From: Anomaloglossus baeobatrachus
Taxonomy: Eukaryota > Chordata > Amphibia > Anura > Aromobatidae
Length of the DNA: 64,000 nucleotides
Direction: 5' to 3'
Assembly (NCBI RefSeq): GCF_048569485.1
Contig: NC_134364.1
Location: 129,185,089 to 129,249,088 of the forward strand
Positions 23,149 to 35,100 of the stretch are shown piece by piece. The position numbers and the translations under genes are program-made. The notes below the pieces were generated by a model. That model was not told the origin of the DNA. It searched no databases and saw only the letters and a program-made list of their open reading frames with translations. The first letter of the stretch is position 1. Every line of letters starts with the position of its first letter.

Positions 23149-24297
23149 TGAATACCTCTTTGTCCATTGTTCATTTTGGCTTTGTTATCTCGATTCTCAT
23201 CTTACACGACACACATCTTAGAATCATATTATGGTGTCTGTGTGATTGTCATATAGACACAGATAATTATGCAATGACATCTATATTTTGATTATTTACA
23301 TACACATAATCTTATTACATCTGAACAAAGGACCTAAAGCCCAGGCCTACCCTCACAATAACAATCTGCCCGGTGAGGGGACCATCAAGGACCTCACCGA
23401 CATTAGTGTCCGGGGCACAGCAGCAGAGAGGGAACCTGGGAATGGGGACGGAGGTCCGACCCACGAGAGGTTCAAGCTGCCTGCCATACGGGCCAAGACG
23501 GAGACAAGAGGGGGCCCCAAAAACGCTCCAAGCAACGGGGACCCACCAACTACTACTACAGGGTGTATGGAAGTAAAGCTCACCAGGTCACTACACCGGC
23601 ACTGGAACAAAGGGAATACTGGATTGGTAGAGCCCAGCACAAACCAGGTAGCAGTAACTCCAAACCAGTGAGGAAAGCACAAGTTAGACCGCAGTCCCTG
23701 TCGTCTGAATTCTTCCTACACCTCTGCACCCATAGACTACCACCACCACCATCCTCCTCCCCTGGGGCTTAGCTCTACTTGTGGAGAGCCATCACACCTA
23801 AGCTGCTCAATACCATTGGCCCCAGCAGTGAGAGGCTTTGCAGCGGCGGTTTTCCCCATGTAACCGCATACCACAAGTGTCGTCACGAAAAACTATTTTT
23901 AATTTTTTTTCCCCTTGTATTTTGCGACCCCCAGGGTCACGGAACTGGGCAACGGCCTCCCAGTGACCTGTCCCAGCAATGTACAGCCCGGGACCGAATC
24001 CCCCAAAGTCCTGGGGAGAGTCAATAGGGGCCAGAGTGGGGTTCCTTCTGGACACAAGTTTGACCCCCATATTCAGAATTTGGTGTAAAGTGTCATCAGT
24101 TGATAAAATGGGAAGATATTTTTTAATGATGAGACAGTATCATAGCAGTTCTTACTATATTTAGTGGAGACCACCAGCGGCCATTTGTCACCTGGCTTTG
24201 GGCTCATCTTTCCCATTTCCAGGTTTTGTTCTCTCCATGAGATTACTTTGTAGAAAACCTCTCGCGCGGAATCTTTTATTACATTCCTCACTCAATT
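23149..24297. other. Unassigned DNA upstream of the SLC27A3-like gene
   Basis: No gene or element end is recognised. An open stretch at 23288-23671 has no recognisable domain and unremarkable composition. The segment 23340-24060 (GC-rich, with CAGCCCGGGACC-like text) resembles LTR leader sequence, but no partner copy is in the window. Confidence 0.4.
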
Positions 24298-25742
24298 CCC
24301 CCTGGATGGCCCAGCAGCACCTTCTAACCCTGGATGGCCAGCAGCGCCTTCTAACCCTGGATGGCACAGCAGCGCCTTCTAACCCTGGATGGCACAGCAG
24401 CGCCTTCTAACCCTGGATGGCCAGCAGCGCCTTCTAACCCTGGATGGCACAGCAGCACCTTCTAACCCTGGATGGCTCAGCAGCACCTTCTAACCCTGGA
24501 TGGCCAGCAGCGCCTTCTAACCCTGGATGGCCAGCAGCGCCTTCTAACCCTGGATGGCTCAGCAGCACCTTCTAACCCTGGATGGCTCAGCAGCACCTTC
24601 TAGCCCTGGATGGCTCAGCAGCACCTTCTAGCCCTGGATGGCACAGCAGCACCTTCTAACCCTGGATGGCACAGCAGCGCCTTCTAACCCTGGATGGCCA
24701 GCAGCGCCTTCTAACCCTGGATGGCACAGCAGCACCTTCTAACCCTGGATGGCTCAGCAGCACCTTCTAACCCTGGATGGCCAGCAGCGCCTTCTAACCC
24801 TGGATGGCCAGCAGCGCCTTCTAACCCTGGATGGCTCAGCAGCACCTTCTAACCCTGGATGGCTCAGCAGCACCTTCTAACCCTGGATGGCTCAGCAGCA
24901 CCTTCTAGCCCTGGATGGCACAGCAGCACCTTCTAACCCTGGATGGCACAGCAGCACCTTCTAACCCTGGATGGCCAGCAGCGCCTTCTAACCCTGGATG
25001 GCCAGCAGCACCTTCTAACCCTGGATGGCACAGCAGCGCCTTCTAACCCTGGATGGCACAGCAGCGCCTTCTAACCCTGGATGGCACAGCAGCGCCTTCT
25101 AACCCTGGATGGCACAGCAGCGCCTTCTAACCCTGGATGGCCAGCAGCGCCTTCTAACCCTGGATGGCCAGCAGCGCCTTCTAACCCTGGATGGCACAGC
25201 AGCGCCTTCTAACCCTGGATGGCACAGCAGCGCCTTCTAACCCTGGATGGCACAGCAGCGCCTTCTAACCCTGGATGGCACAGCAGCGCCTTCTAACCCT
25301 GGATGGCCAGCAGCACCTTCTAACCCTGGATTGCCAGCAGCGCCTTCTAACCCTGGATGGCACAGCAGCACCTTCTAACCCTGGATGGCACAGCAGCGCC
25401 TTCTAACCCTGGATGGCCAGCAGCACCTTCTAACCCTGGATTGCCAGCAGCGCCTTCTAACCCTGGATGGCACAGCAGCACCTTCTAACCCTGGATGGCC
25501 AGCAGCACCTTCTAACCCTGGATGGCACAGCAGCACCTTCTAACCCTGGATGGCACAGCAGCGCCTTCTAACCCTGGATGGCCAGCAGCACCTTCTAACC
25601 CTGGATGGCACAGCAGCACCTTCTAACCCTGGATGGCACAGCAGCGCCTTCTAACCCTGGATGGCACAGCAGCGCCTTCTAACCCTGGATGGCACAGCAG
25701 CGCCTTCTAACCCTGGATGGCACAGCAGCGCCTTCTAGCCCT
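24298..25742. repeat. 27/28-bp minisatellite upstream of the host gene
   Basis: About fifty tandem copies of a unit starting CCCTGGATGGCACAGCAGCG and ending CCTTCTAA. Variants with GGCCAGCAG instead of GGCACAGCAG are one base shorter. Block-wise repetition of variant order shows larger duplications within the array. It ends about 425 bp before the proposed start codon. Confidence 0.95.
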
Positions 25743-25801
25743 CACTACTCACCTGTTGGGATGTTCTCAATCACATGCTTATCAGCAGCCCTTGGATTTG
25801 C

Positions 25802-26161
25802 TGTAGCTCCTCCCCTGAGGGCGATCTATACTGCAGCCTCTCCCTGGTTGGCTGCATTTGGCCTAGCTCTTCCCTGGTTGGCTGTATTTGGCCTAGCTCT
25901 TCCCTGGTTGGCTGTATTTGGCCTAGCTCTTCCCTGGTTGGCTGTATTTGCAGTAGCTCCTCCCTTTTTGGCTGTATTTGCAGTAGCTCATTTCTGGTTG
26001 GTTGTATTTGCAGTACATCCTCCCTGGTTGGCTGTATTTTCTGTAGCTCCTCCCCGGTGGGCGGTCTATACTGCAGTTGCTCTCTGGTTGGCTGTATTTG
26101 CAGTAGCTCCTCCCTTTTTGGCTGTATTTGCAGTAGCTCCTCCCCCGTGGGAGGTGTTGTC
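25802..26161. repeat. 30-bp repeat, about 12 copies, directly upstream of the start codon
   Basis: A unit of exactly 30 bp (for example GCCTAGCTCTTCCCTGGTTG followed by GCTGTATTTG) is repeated about twelve times with changes and ends 7 bp before the ATG at 26169. Because 30 is divisible by three, one frame stays open and is in phase with exon 1, reading as hydrophobic decapeptides such as PWLAVFGLAL. It probably forms the promoter/5' leader, but an N-terminal extension cannot be excluded. Confidence 0.85.
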
Positions 26162-26168
26162 CGCAGTG

Positions 26169-29100
26169 ATGTGGCTGGTTGTGGCTGCGCTCTTGCTCCC
26201 GGTGCTCGCACTGTGGCTGTGGCCCCGGGGGCTCCGGCGGGCGCGGCTGCTGGCCGAGGATGTCCGCTTCTGTGTGCAGGCCTGGCGGGTGAAGCGCTCG
26301 GTGCGGTCGTGGCTCCAGCAGGGGGCGCTTTCTCTTCCGGGGCTCTTCCAGCTTCAGCTCCGGGCTCGGGCGGACGCAGTGTTCCTCCGGTACCGGGATG
26401 AGAAGATCACATACCGGGACCTGGAGTCCTCCAGTAACCGTGCCGCCCGAGCGCTGAGCCCCGCCGCTGCCCGCCTGCCCCCCGGGGCCACCATTGCCGT
26501 GCTCCTCGGTAATGAGCCGCGATTCCTGACCGCCTGGTTCTCTCTCTACAAAGTGCGGCTGGTGCCGGCATTCCTGAACACCAACGTCCGCAGAGGAGGC
26601 CTCCTGCACTGTGTGCGGGCGAGCGGGGCCCGGGGCATCATCACCAGCCCAGGTAGTGAGCGGGGACCATCACCTGCCCGGGTAACGTGCGGGGAGCGGG
26701 GGACCATCACCTGCCCGGGTAACGTGCGGGGAGCGAGGGACCATCACCTGCCCGGGTAACGTGCGGGGAGCGAGGGACCATCACCTGCCCGGGTAACGTG
26801 CGGGGAGCGAGGGACCATCACCTGCCCGGGTAACGTGCGGGGAGCGAGGGACCATCACCTGCCCGGGTAACGTGCGGGGAGCGAGGGACCATCACCTGCC
26901 CGGGTAACGTGCGGGGAGCGAGGGACCATCACCTGCCCGGGTAACGTGCGGGGAGCGAGGGACCATCACCTGCCCGGGTAACGTGCGGGGAGCGAGGGAC
27001 CATCACCTGCCCGGGTAACGTGCGGGGAGCGGGGGACCATCACCTGCCCGGGTAACGTGCGGGGAGCGGGGGACCATCACCTGCCCGGGTAACGTGCGGG
27101 GAGCGGGGGACCATCACCTGCCCGGGGGACCATCACCTGCCCGGGTAACGTGCGGGGAGCGGGGGACCATCACCTGCCCGGGGGACCATCACCTGCCCGG
27201 GTAACGTGCGGGGAGCGGGGGACCATCACCTGCCCGGGTAACGAGCGGGGGACCGTCGCCTGCCCCGGGTAACGTACGGGGAGCGGGGGACCATCACCTG
27301 CCCGGGTAACGTGCGGGGAGCGGGGGACCATCACCTGCCCGGGTAACGTGCGGGGAGCGGGGGACCATCACCTGCCCGGGTAACGTGCGGGGAGCTGGGG
27401 ACCATCACCTGCCCGGGTAACGTGCGGGGAGCTGGGGACCATCACCTGCCCGGGTAACGTGCGGGGAGCTGGGGACCATCACCTACCCGGGTAACGTGCG
27501 GGGAGCTGGGGACCATCACCTACCCGGGTAACGTGCGGGGAGCTGGGGACCATCACCTGCCCGGGTAACGTGCGGGGAGCGGGGGACCATCACCTACCCG
27601 GGTAACGTGCGGGGAGCTGGGGACCATCACCTGCCCGGGTAACGTGCGGGGAGCTGGGGACCATCACCTGCCCGGGTAACGTGCGGGGAGCTGGGGACCA
27701 TCACCTGCCCGGGTAACGTGCGGCGAGCGGGGGACCGTCGCCTGCCCCGGGTAACGTGCGGGGAGCGGGGGACCATCACCTGCCCGGGTAACGTGCGGGG
27801 AGCGGGGGACCATCACCTGCCCGGGTAACGTGCGGGGAGCGGGGGACCATCACCTGCCCGGGTAACGTGCGGGGAGCGGGGGACCATCACCTACCCGGGT
27901 AACGTGCGGGGAGCTGGGGACCATCACCTGCCCGGGGGACCATCACCTGCCCGGGTAACGTGCGGGGAGCGGGGGACCATCACCTGCCCGGGTAACGTGC
28001 GGGGAGCGAGGGACCATCACCTGCCCGGGTAACGTGCGGGGAGCGAGGGACCATCACCTGCCCGGGTAACGTGCGGGGAGCGAGGGACCATCACCTGCCC
28101 GGGTAACGTGCGGGGAGCGAGGGACCATCACCTGCCCGGGTAACGTGCGGGGAGCGAGGGACCATCACCTGCCCGGGTAACGTGCGGGGAGCGGGGGACC
28201 ATCACCTGCCCGGGTAACGTGCGGGGAGCGGGGGACCATCACCTGCCCGGGGGACCATCACCTGCCCGGGTAACGTGCGGGGAGCGGGGGACCATCACCT
28301 GCCCGGGGGACCATCACCTGCCCGGGTAACGTGCGGGGAGCGGGGGACCATCACCTGCCCGGGTAACGAGCGGGGGACCGTCGCCTGCCCCGGGTAACGT
28401 ACGGGGAGCGGGGGACCATCACCTGCCCGGGTAACGTGCGGGGAGCGGGGGGACCATCACCTGCCCGGGTAACGTGCGGGGAGCGGGGGACCATCACCTG
28501 CCCGGGTAACGTGCGGGGAGCTGGGGACCATCACCTGCCCGGGTAACGTGCGGGGAGCTGGGGACCATCACCTGCCCGGGTAACGTGCGGGGAGCTGGGG
28601 ACCATCACCTACCCGGGTAACGTGCGGGGAGCTGGGGACCATCACCTACCCGGGTAACGTGCGGGGAGCTGGGGACCATCACCTGCCCGGGTAACGTGCG
28701 GGGAGCGGGGGACCATCACCTACCCGGGTAACGTGCGGGGAGTTGGGGACCATCACCTGCCCGGGTAACGTGCGGGGAGCTGGGGACCATCACCTGCCCG
28801 GGTAACGTGCGGGGAGCTGGGGACCATCACCTGCCCGGGTAACGTGCGGCGAGCGGGGGACCGTCGCCTGCCCCGGGTAACGTGCGGGGAGCGGGGGACC
28901 ATCACCTGCCCGGGTAACGTGCGGGGAGCGGGGGACCATCACCTGCCCGGGTAACGTGCGGGGAGCGGGGGACCATCACCTGCCCGGGTAACGTGCGGGG
29001 AGCGGGGGACCATCACCTACCCGGGTAACGTGCGGGGAGCTGGGGACCATCACCTGCCCGGGTAACGTGCGGGGAGCTGGGGACCATCACCTGCCCGGGT

Positions 29101-32100
29101 AACGTGCGGGGAGCTGGGGACCATCACCTGCCCGGGTAACGTGCGGCGAGCGGGGGACCGTCGCCTGCCCCGGGTAACGTGCGGCGAGCGGGGGACCATC
29201 ACCTGCCCGGGTAACGTGCGGGGAGCGGGGGACCATCACCTGCCCGGGTAACGTGCAGGGAGCTGGGGACCATCACCTACCCGGGTAACGTGCGGGGAGC
29301 TGGGGACCATCACCTGCCCGGGTAACGTGCGGGGAGCTGGGGACCATCACCTGCCCGGGTAACGTGCGGGGAGCTGGGGACCATCACCTGCCCGGGTAAC
29401 GTGCGGGGAGCTGGGGACCATCACCTGCCCGGGTAACGTGCGGGGAGCGGGGGGACCATCACCTGCCCGGGTAACGTGCGGGGAGCGGGGGACCATCACC
29501 TGCCCGGGTAACGTGCGGGGAGCGGGGGACCATCACCTGCCCGGGTAACGTGCGGGGAGCGGGGGACCATCACCTGCCCGGGTAACGTGCGGGGAGCGGG
29601 GGACCATCACCTGCCCGGGTAACGTGCGGGGAGCTGGGGACCGTCACCTACCCGGGTAACGTGCGGGGAGCTGGGGACCGTCGCCTGCCCGGGTAACGTG
29701 CGGGGGACCGTCGCCTGCCCGGGTAACGTGCGGGGAGCTGGGGACCATCACCTGCCTGGGTAACGTGCGGGGAGCGGGGGACCAGCACCTGCCCGGGTGA
29801 CGTGCGGGGAGCGGGGGACCAGCACCTGCCCGGGTAACGTGCGGGGAGCTGGGGACCGTCGCCTGCCCGGGTAACGTGCGGGGGACCGTCGCCTGCCCGG
29901 GTAACGTGCGGGGAGCTGGGGACCATCACCTGCCTGGGTAACGTGCGGGGAGCGGGGGACCAGCACCTGCCCGGGTGACGTGCGGGGAGCTGGGGACCAT
30001 CACCTGCCTGGGTAACGTGCGGGGAGCTGGGGACCATCACCTGCCCGGGTAACGTGCGGGGAGCTGGGGACCATCACCTACCCGGGTAACGTGCGGGGAG
30101 CGGGGGACCATCACCTGCCCGGGTAACGTGCGGGGAGCTGGGGACCATCACCTACCCGGGTAACGTGCGGGGAGCGGGGGACAATCACCTGCCCGGATAA
30201 CGTGCGGGGAGCTGGGGACCATCACCTACCCGGGTAACGTGCGGGGAGCTGGGGACCATCACCTGCCCGGGTAACGTGCGGGGAGCTGGGGACCATCACC
30301 TGCCCGGGTAACGTGCGGGGAGCTGGGGACCATCACCTGCCCGGGTAACGTGCGGGGAGCGGGGGACCATCACCTGCCCGGGTAACGTGCGGGGAGCGGG
30401 GGACCAGCACCTGCCCGGGTGACGTGCGGGGAGCTGGGGACCATCACCTGCCCGGGTAACGTGCGGGGAGCTGGGGACCATCACCTGCCCGGGTAACGTG
30501 CGGGGAGCTGGGGACCATCACCTGCCCGGGTAACGTGCGGGGAGCTGGGGACCATCACCTGCCCGGGTAACGTGCGGGGAGCGGGGGACCATCACCTGCC
30601 CGGGTAACGTGCGGGGAGCGGGGGACCATCACCTGCCCGGGTAACGTGCGGGGAGCGGGGGACCATCACCTGCCCGGGTAACGTGCGGGGAGCGGGGGAC
30701 CATCACCTGCCCGGGTAACGTGCGGGGAGCTGGGGACCGTCACCTACCCGGGTAACGTGCGGGGAGCTGGGGACCGTCGCCTGCCCGGGTAACGTGCGGG
30801 GGACCGTCGCCTGCCCGGGTAACGTGCGGGGGACCGTCGCCTGCCCGGGTAACGTGCGGGGGACCGTCGCCTGCCCGGGTAACGTGCGGGGGGACCGTCG
30901 CCTGCCCGGGTAACGTGCGGGGGACCGTCGCCTGCCCGGGTAACGTGCGGGGGACCGTCGCCTGCCCGGGTAACGTGCGGGGGACCGTCGCCTGCCCGGG
31001 TAACGTGCGGGGGACCGTCGCCTGCCCGGGTAACGTGCGGGGGACCGTCGCCTGCCCGGGTAACGTGCGGGGGACCGTCGCCTGCCCGGGTAACGTGCGG
31101 GGGACCGTCGCCTGCCCGGGTAACGTGCGGGGGACCGTCGCCTGCCCGGGTAACGTGCGGGGGACCGTCGCCTGCCCGGGTAACGTGCGGGGGACCGTCG
31201 CCTGCCCGGGTAACGTGCGGGGGACCGTCGCCTGCCCGGGTAACGTGCGGGGGACCGTCGCCTGCCCGGGTAACGTGCGGGGGACCGTCGCCTGCCCGGG
31301 TAACGTGCGGGGGACCGTCGCCTGCCCGGGTAACGTGCGGGGGACCGTCGCCTGCCCGGGTAACGTGCGGGGGACAGTCGCCTGCCCGGGTAACGTGCGG
31401 GGGACAGTCGCCTGCCCGGGTAACGTGCGGGGGACAGTCGCCTGCCCGGGTAACGTGCGGGGGACAGTCGCCTGCCCGGGTAACGTGCGGGGGACAGTCG
31501 CCTGCCCGGGTAACGTGCGGGGGACCGTCGCCTGCCCGGGTAACGTGCGGGGGACCGGGGGACCGTCGCCTGCCCGGGTAACGTGCGGGGGACCGGGGGA
31601 CAGTCGCCTGCCCGGGTAACGTGCGGGGGACCGGGGGACAGTCGCCTGCCCGGGTAACGTGCGGGGAGCGGGGGGACCGTCACCTGCCGGGGTAATATGT
31701 AATATAAAGGGTCAGGCGATCATTACCTGCCTGGGTGTTGTTTAATGTACAGGGTTTGGGGGCTCAACACATGGGAGTCTCCCTTAGCACTGGGACTAAC
31801 GTGTAATGCATAGGGGCATCAGCACTGGCCAGGGACCATGTAATGTGCTGGGGGGGGGGGGTGTCACCTCTATCCAGGATACTAACCTATAATGCGCATG
31901 GTAGGGTCACAATTAGCCTGGGTACTAACATGTAATGTGCAGGGAGGTTCATACTAGCCCAGTACCTAACATGTAATGTGGAGTGCGTCACCTCTAGCCG
32001 AGGGACTAAAATGATGGATTTACATGTAATGTAAGGTGGGTCACCACTAGCCCTAGTAGTAATGTGCAGGAGGTCACCGTTGGCTCAGGTGCCATGTAAT

Positions 32101-35100
32101 GTGCAGGGGGCCACCACTAGACCAGTCGCTAACAAGTAATGTACAGAGGAGTCACCACCAGCCTGGTGTAATGTATGGGTTTACCACTAGCGCGAGGGGT
32201 CATAACTAGCCGGGTTACTGTGTAATGTGCTGGAGGTCATCACTAGACCTGGTACTATCGTGTACTGCTGTGTAGGGGGTCACTGATCTGTGATTTTGTG
32301 GTACGTCACGGTGACCCTTTGCTGCTGTCTTGTTCTCAGAGCTGATTGCCGCTGTTCTGGAGATTCTTCCGGAGCTGCAGGATATGGATGTTACGGTCTG
32401 GGTGATTGGATCAGGACACTTTCCCCCCAGCATTATTAACCTGCAGGATTTGATGGACGAAGCCTCAGACAGCCCCCTTCCGGGCCAGACCGGGTCCCCC
32501 ACTGATCTCATGGACACCGCTATCTGCATCTTCACATCTGGGACCACCGGTAAGGCTGGTGGCCTGTCACATGCCCGGAGATTGTGTGGACGCTTATGAC
32601 CTATCCTGTCCTCTGCGCAGGATTACCCAAAGCTGCGCGCATCAGCCACCTGAAGACGCTAATGTGCTGCGTCTTCTACCAGCTGTGTGGAGCGTCTGCC
32701 GAGGACGTCATCTACATGTCCCTGCCGCTCTACCACAAAGCTGGAGCCTTACTGGGGGTCGGTGGCTGTATTGGCATCGGTGAGTGCTGGCACACTACAA
32801 CTCCCAGAATGCAGTGGAGACGGTGCTCTCACCTCTCTGTCTTACAGGGGCCTCGTTAGTCCTGAAGGAGCGATTCTCTGCCTCCCAGTTCTGGAGCGAC
32901 TGCTGCAAACATAACGTCACCGTCTTCCAGTACATCGGGGAGCTGTGCCGCTACCTCACCAACCATCAGCAGGTACCGCCGGGATGTGCCCTTGTCCCTC
33001 TGTAGCGTGCCATCGGGATGTGCCCTTGTCCCTCTGTAGCGTGCCATCGGGATGTGCCCTTGCCCGCGTCTTTGTAGCGTGCCATCGGGATGTGCCCTTG
33101 TCCCTCTGTAGCGTGCCATCGGGATGTGCCCGCTTCTTTGTAGTGTGCCGTTGGGATGTGCTCACATTGCTTCATAGCGTGCTGCCGGGATGTGCCCGCG
33201 TCTTTGTAGCATGTCGGTGAGATGTACCCGCGTCTTTGTAGCGTGCCGTCGAGATGTGCCCTCGTTGCTCTGTAGTGTGCCCCCGGGATGTGCTCGAGTT
33301 GCTCCATAGCGTGCTGTCGGAATCCGCCCCGCTTTGCTCTCCACTGATTTGGTCATATGACTTTCTGGTGTAGAGCGAGGATGAGACGAGGCACAGCGTG
33401 TGGTTGGCGGCGGGCAGCGGGCTACGTCCTGACGTCTGGAGGGAGTTCAGCCACCGCTTCGGAAATATCAGAATCTACGAGACGTACGGCCTGACTGAGT
33501 TCAATATCAGCTTCTTCAACTACACCGGGACCCCCGGAGCGGTGGGACGTGGCACCTTCCTCTACAAGGCAAGTCCCACTGTGCCCTGTAGCTCCAAGCG
33601 ATATCCTGCAGTTCTATCAGTGTGTAATAATCTGCAGAGAATCGCTCCACCACCTTCTAACAGATATAAAATATTCTGTAGATTATTACTACACCAAGAG
33701 GGAGCGATGTGCTGCAGGCACTGTGTATAAGTCTATGTCCCACTCTCTTACAGCATTTCTGCCCCTTCGAGCTTGTCCGCTATGACATGGAGGAGGAGGC
33801 ACCAGTGAGGGATGGCGCAGGGCGGTGTCAGCGGACAGCTACAGGTTTGTGTTCTGTGATTTCTCTAAATCTACTTGTTGTCAGTGCTCACAGGCCCCTA
33901 TATCTCTGTGTGCAGGAGAGACAGGACTGCTCATCTCCCCGGTGACCCCCACTTCTCCCTTCTTGGGGTACGTGGGTAGCCAGGAGCTCTCGGAGAAGAA
34001 ACTGCTCAGAGACGTCTTCCAAGTGGGTGACTGCTACTTTAATACGGGTGACCTGATGATGCAGGATGACCTTAGCCTCGTCTACTTCCGGGACAGGATG
34101 GGTGACACCTTCCGGTATGGCGCCTTTTCAAGCCCCTCATCCTGTCCCTATTACTCTGCCCTTATCTCTTTTTTTTTTTTGTCTCCAGGTGGAAGGGGGA
34201 AAATGTCGCCACCACCGAGGTGTCAGAGATCATGAGCGGCCTGCAATGCTTCCAGGAGGTCAATGTCTATGGGGTACCTGTGCCAGGTAATGTGCCCTCT
34301 GCACCACCACTATCTGCCCAGTCTACGGTCCAGTGTATAATGCTCATCTCCTCCTCCAGGACAAGAAGGGCGAACAGGGATGGCGGCTGTCACCCTGCGC
34401 CCCGGCCACCAAATGGACCTGGATAAGGTTTTCACTCATGTGTTGGATTTCTTGCCGCCCTATGCCCGCCCTCGATTTTTGAGAGTGATGGTAGGTATTG
34501 TATGATGCCAGCTGTAAGGGGTGGTAACTGTCTCTGTACTGAACACCTCTGCTGCAGTTATCTCCGGCAATAACCATATCAAAAGTGAGCAAGCAGGTTG
34601 CTATACACTCCTCTACTCTGTCTGCTTACCTCTGCTTCTGTGGCACTGTCTTCAGCCACGTTGTCTCTGCTCTTTCTGCTTACATACCACTGTGTTGCAT
34701 GTGCTACATCTGCTTGCGTCTGCTTTCTTCGGGTCCCTATGCCTCTGCTCCGTTTGCCTCCACTGTCTACACCTGCAGTGCATCCGTTCACTTGCAACCT
34801 CTTTGCCTCTGGTTTTATCCACTTACTTACGCACTGTCCGCTTGCTTACAGACAGTCTCTGCTTGCTTACAGCTGTGTTGTCTTTGCATCCTCCACTGTC
34901 CACTTGCCTCTGTCCGCTTACGTACGGCTGTAATGTCTTTGCTTCCTCCACTTGCCTCTGTTCGCTTACTTACAGCTGTGCTGTCCTTGCATCCTCCACA
35001 CTTTACTAGCCTCTGCTCACTTACAGCCGTGTTAGCTCTTCTCTGCGCACTTACCTCTGGGGTTGTTACTGCACTTAGTACTGGTGTTTGCAGGTACTCA

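Noticed and set aside
23288-23671. 127-codon open frame as a possible gene
   Set aside because: No recognisable domain, and another frame on the opposite strand is open over the same place. Nothing suggests splice sites or a promoter.
30703-31683. Arg/Pro/Ser-rich and Gly/Val-rich open frames on both strands in intron 1
   Set aside because: Produced by the 30-bp repeat unit, whose length is divisible by three. They lie inside an intron with no start context or splice support.
24298-31690. CRISPR-like look of regular repeats
   Set aside because: Units are head-to-tail with no unique spacers, and the surroundings are vertebrate. These are minisatellites.
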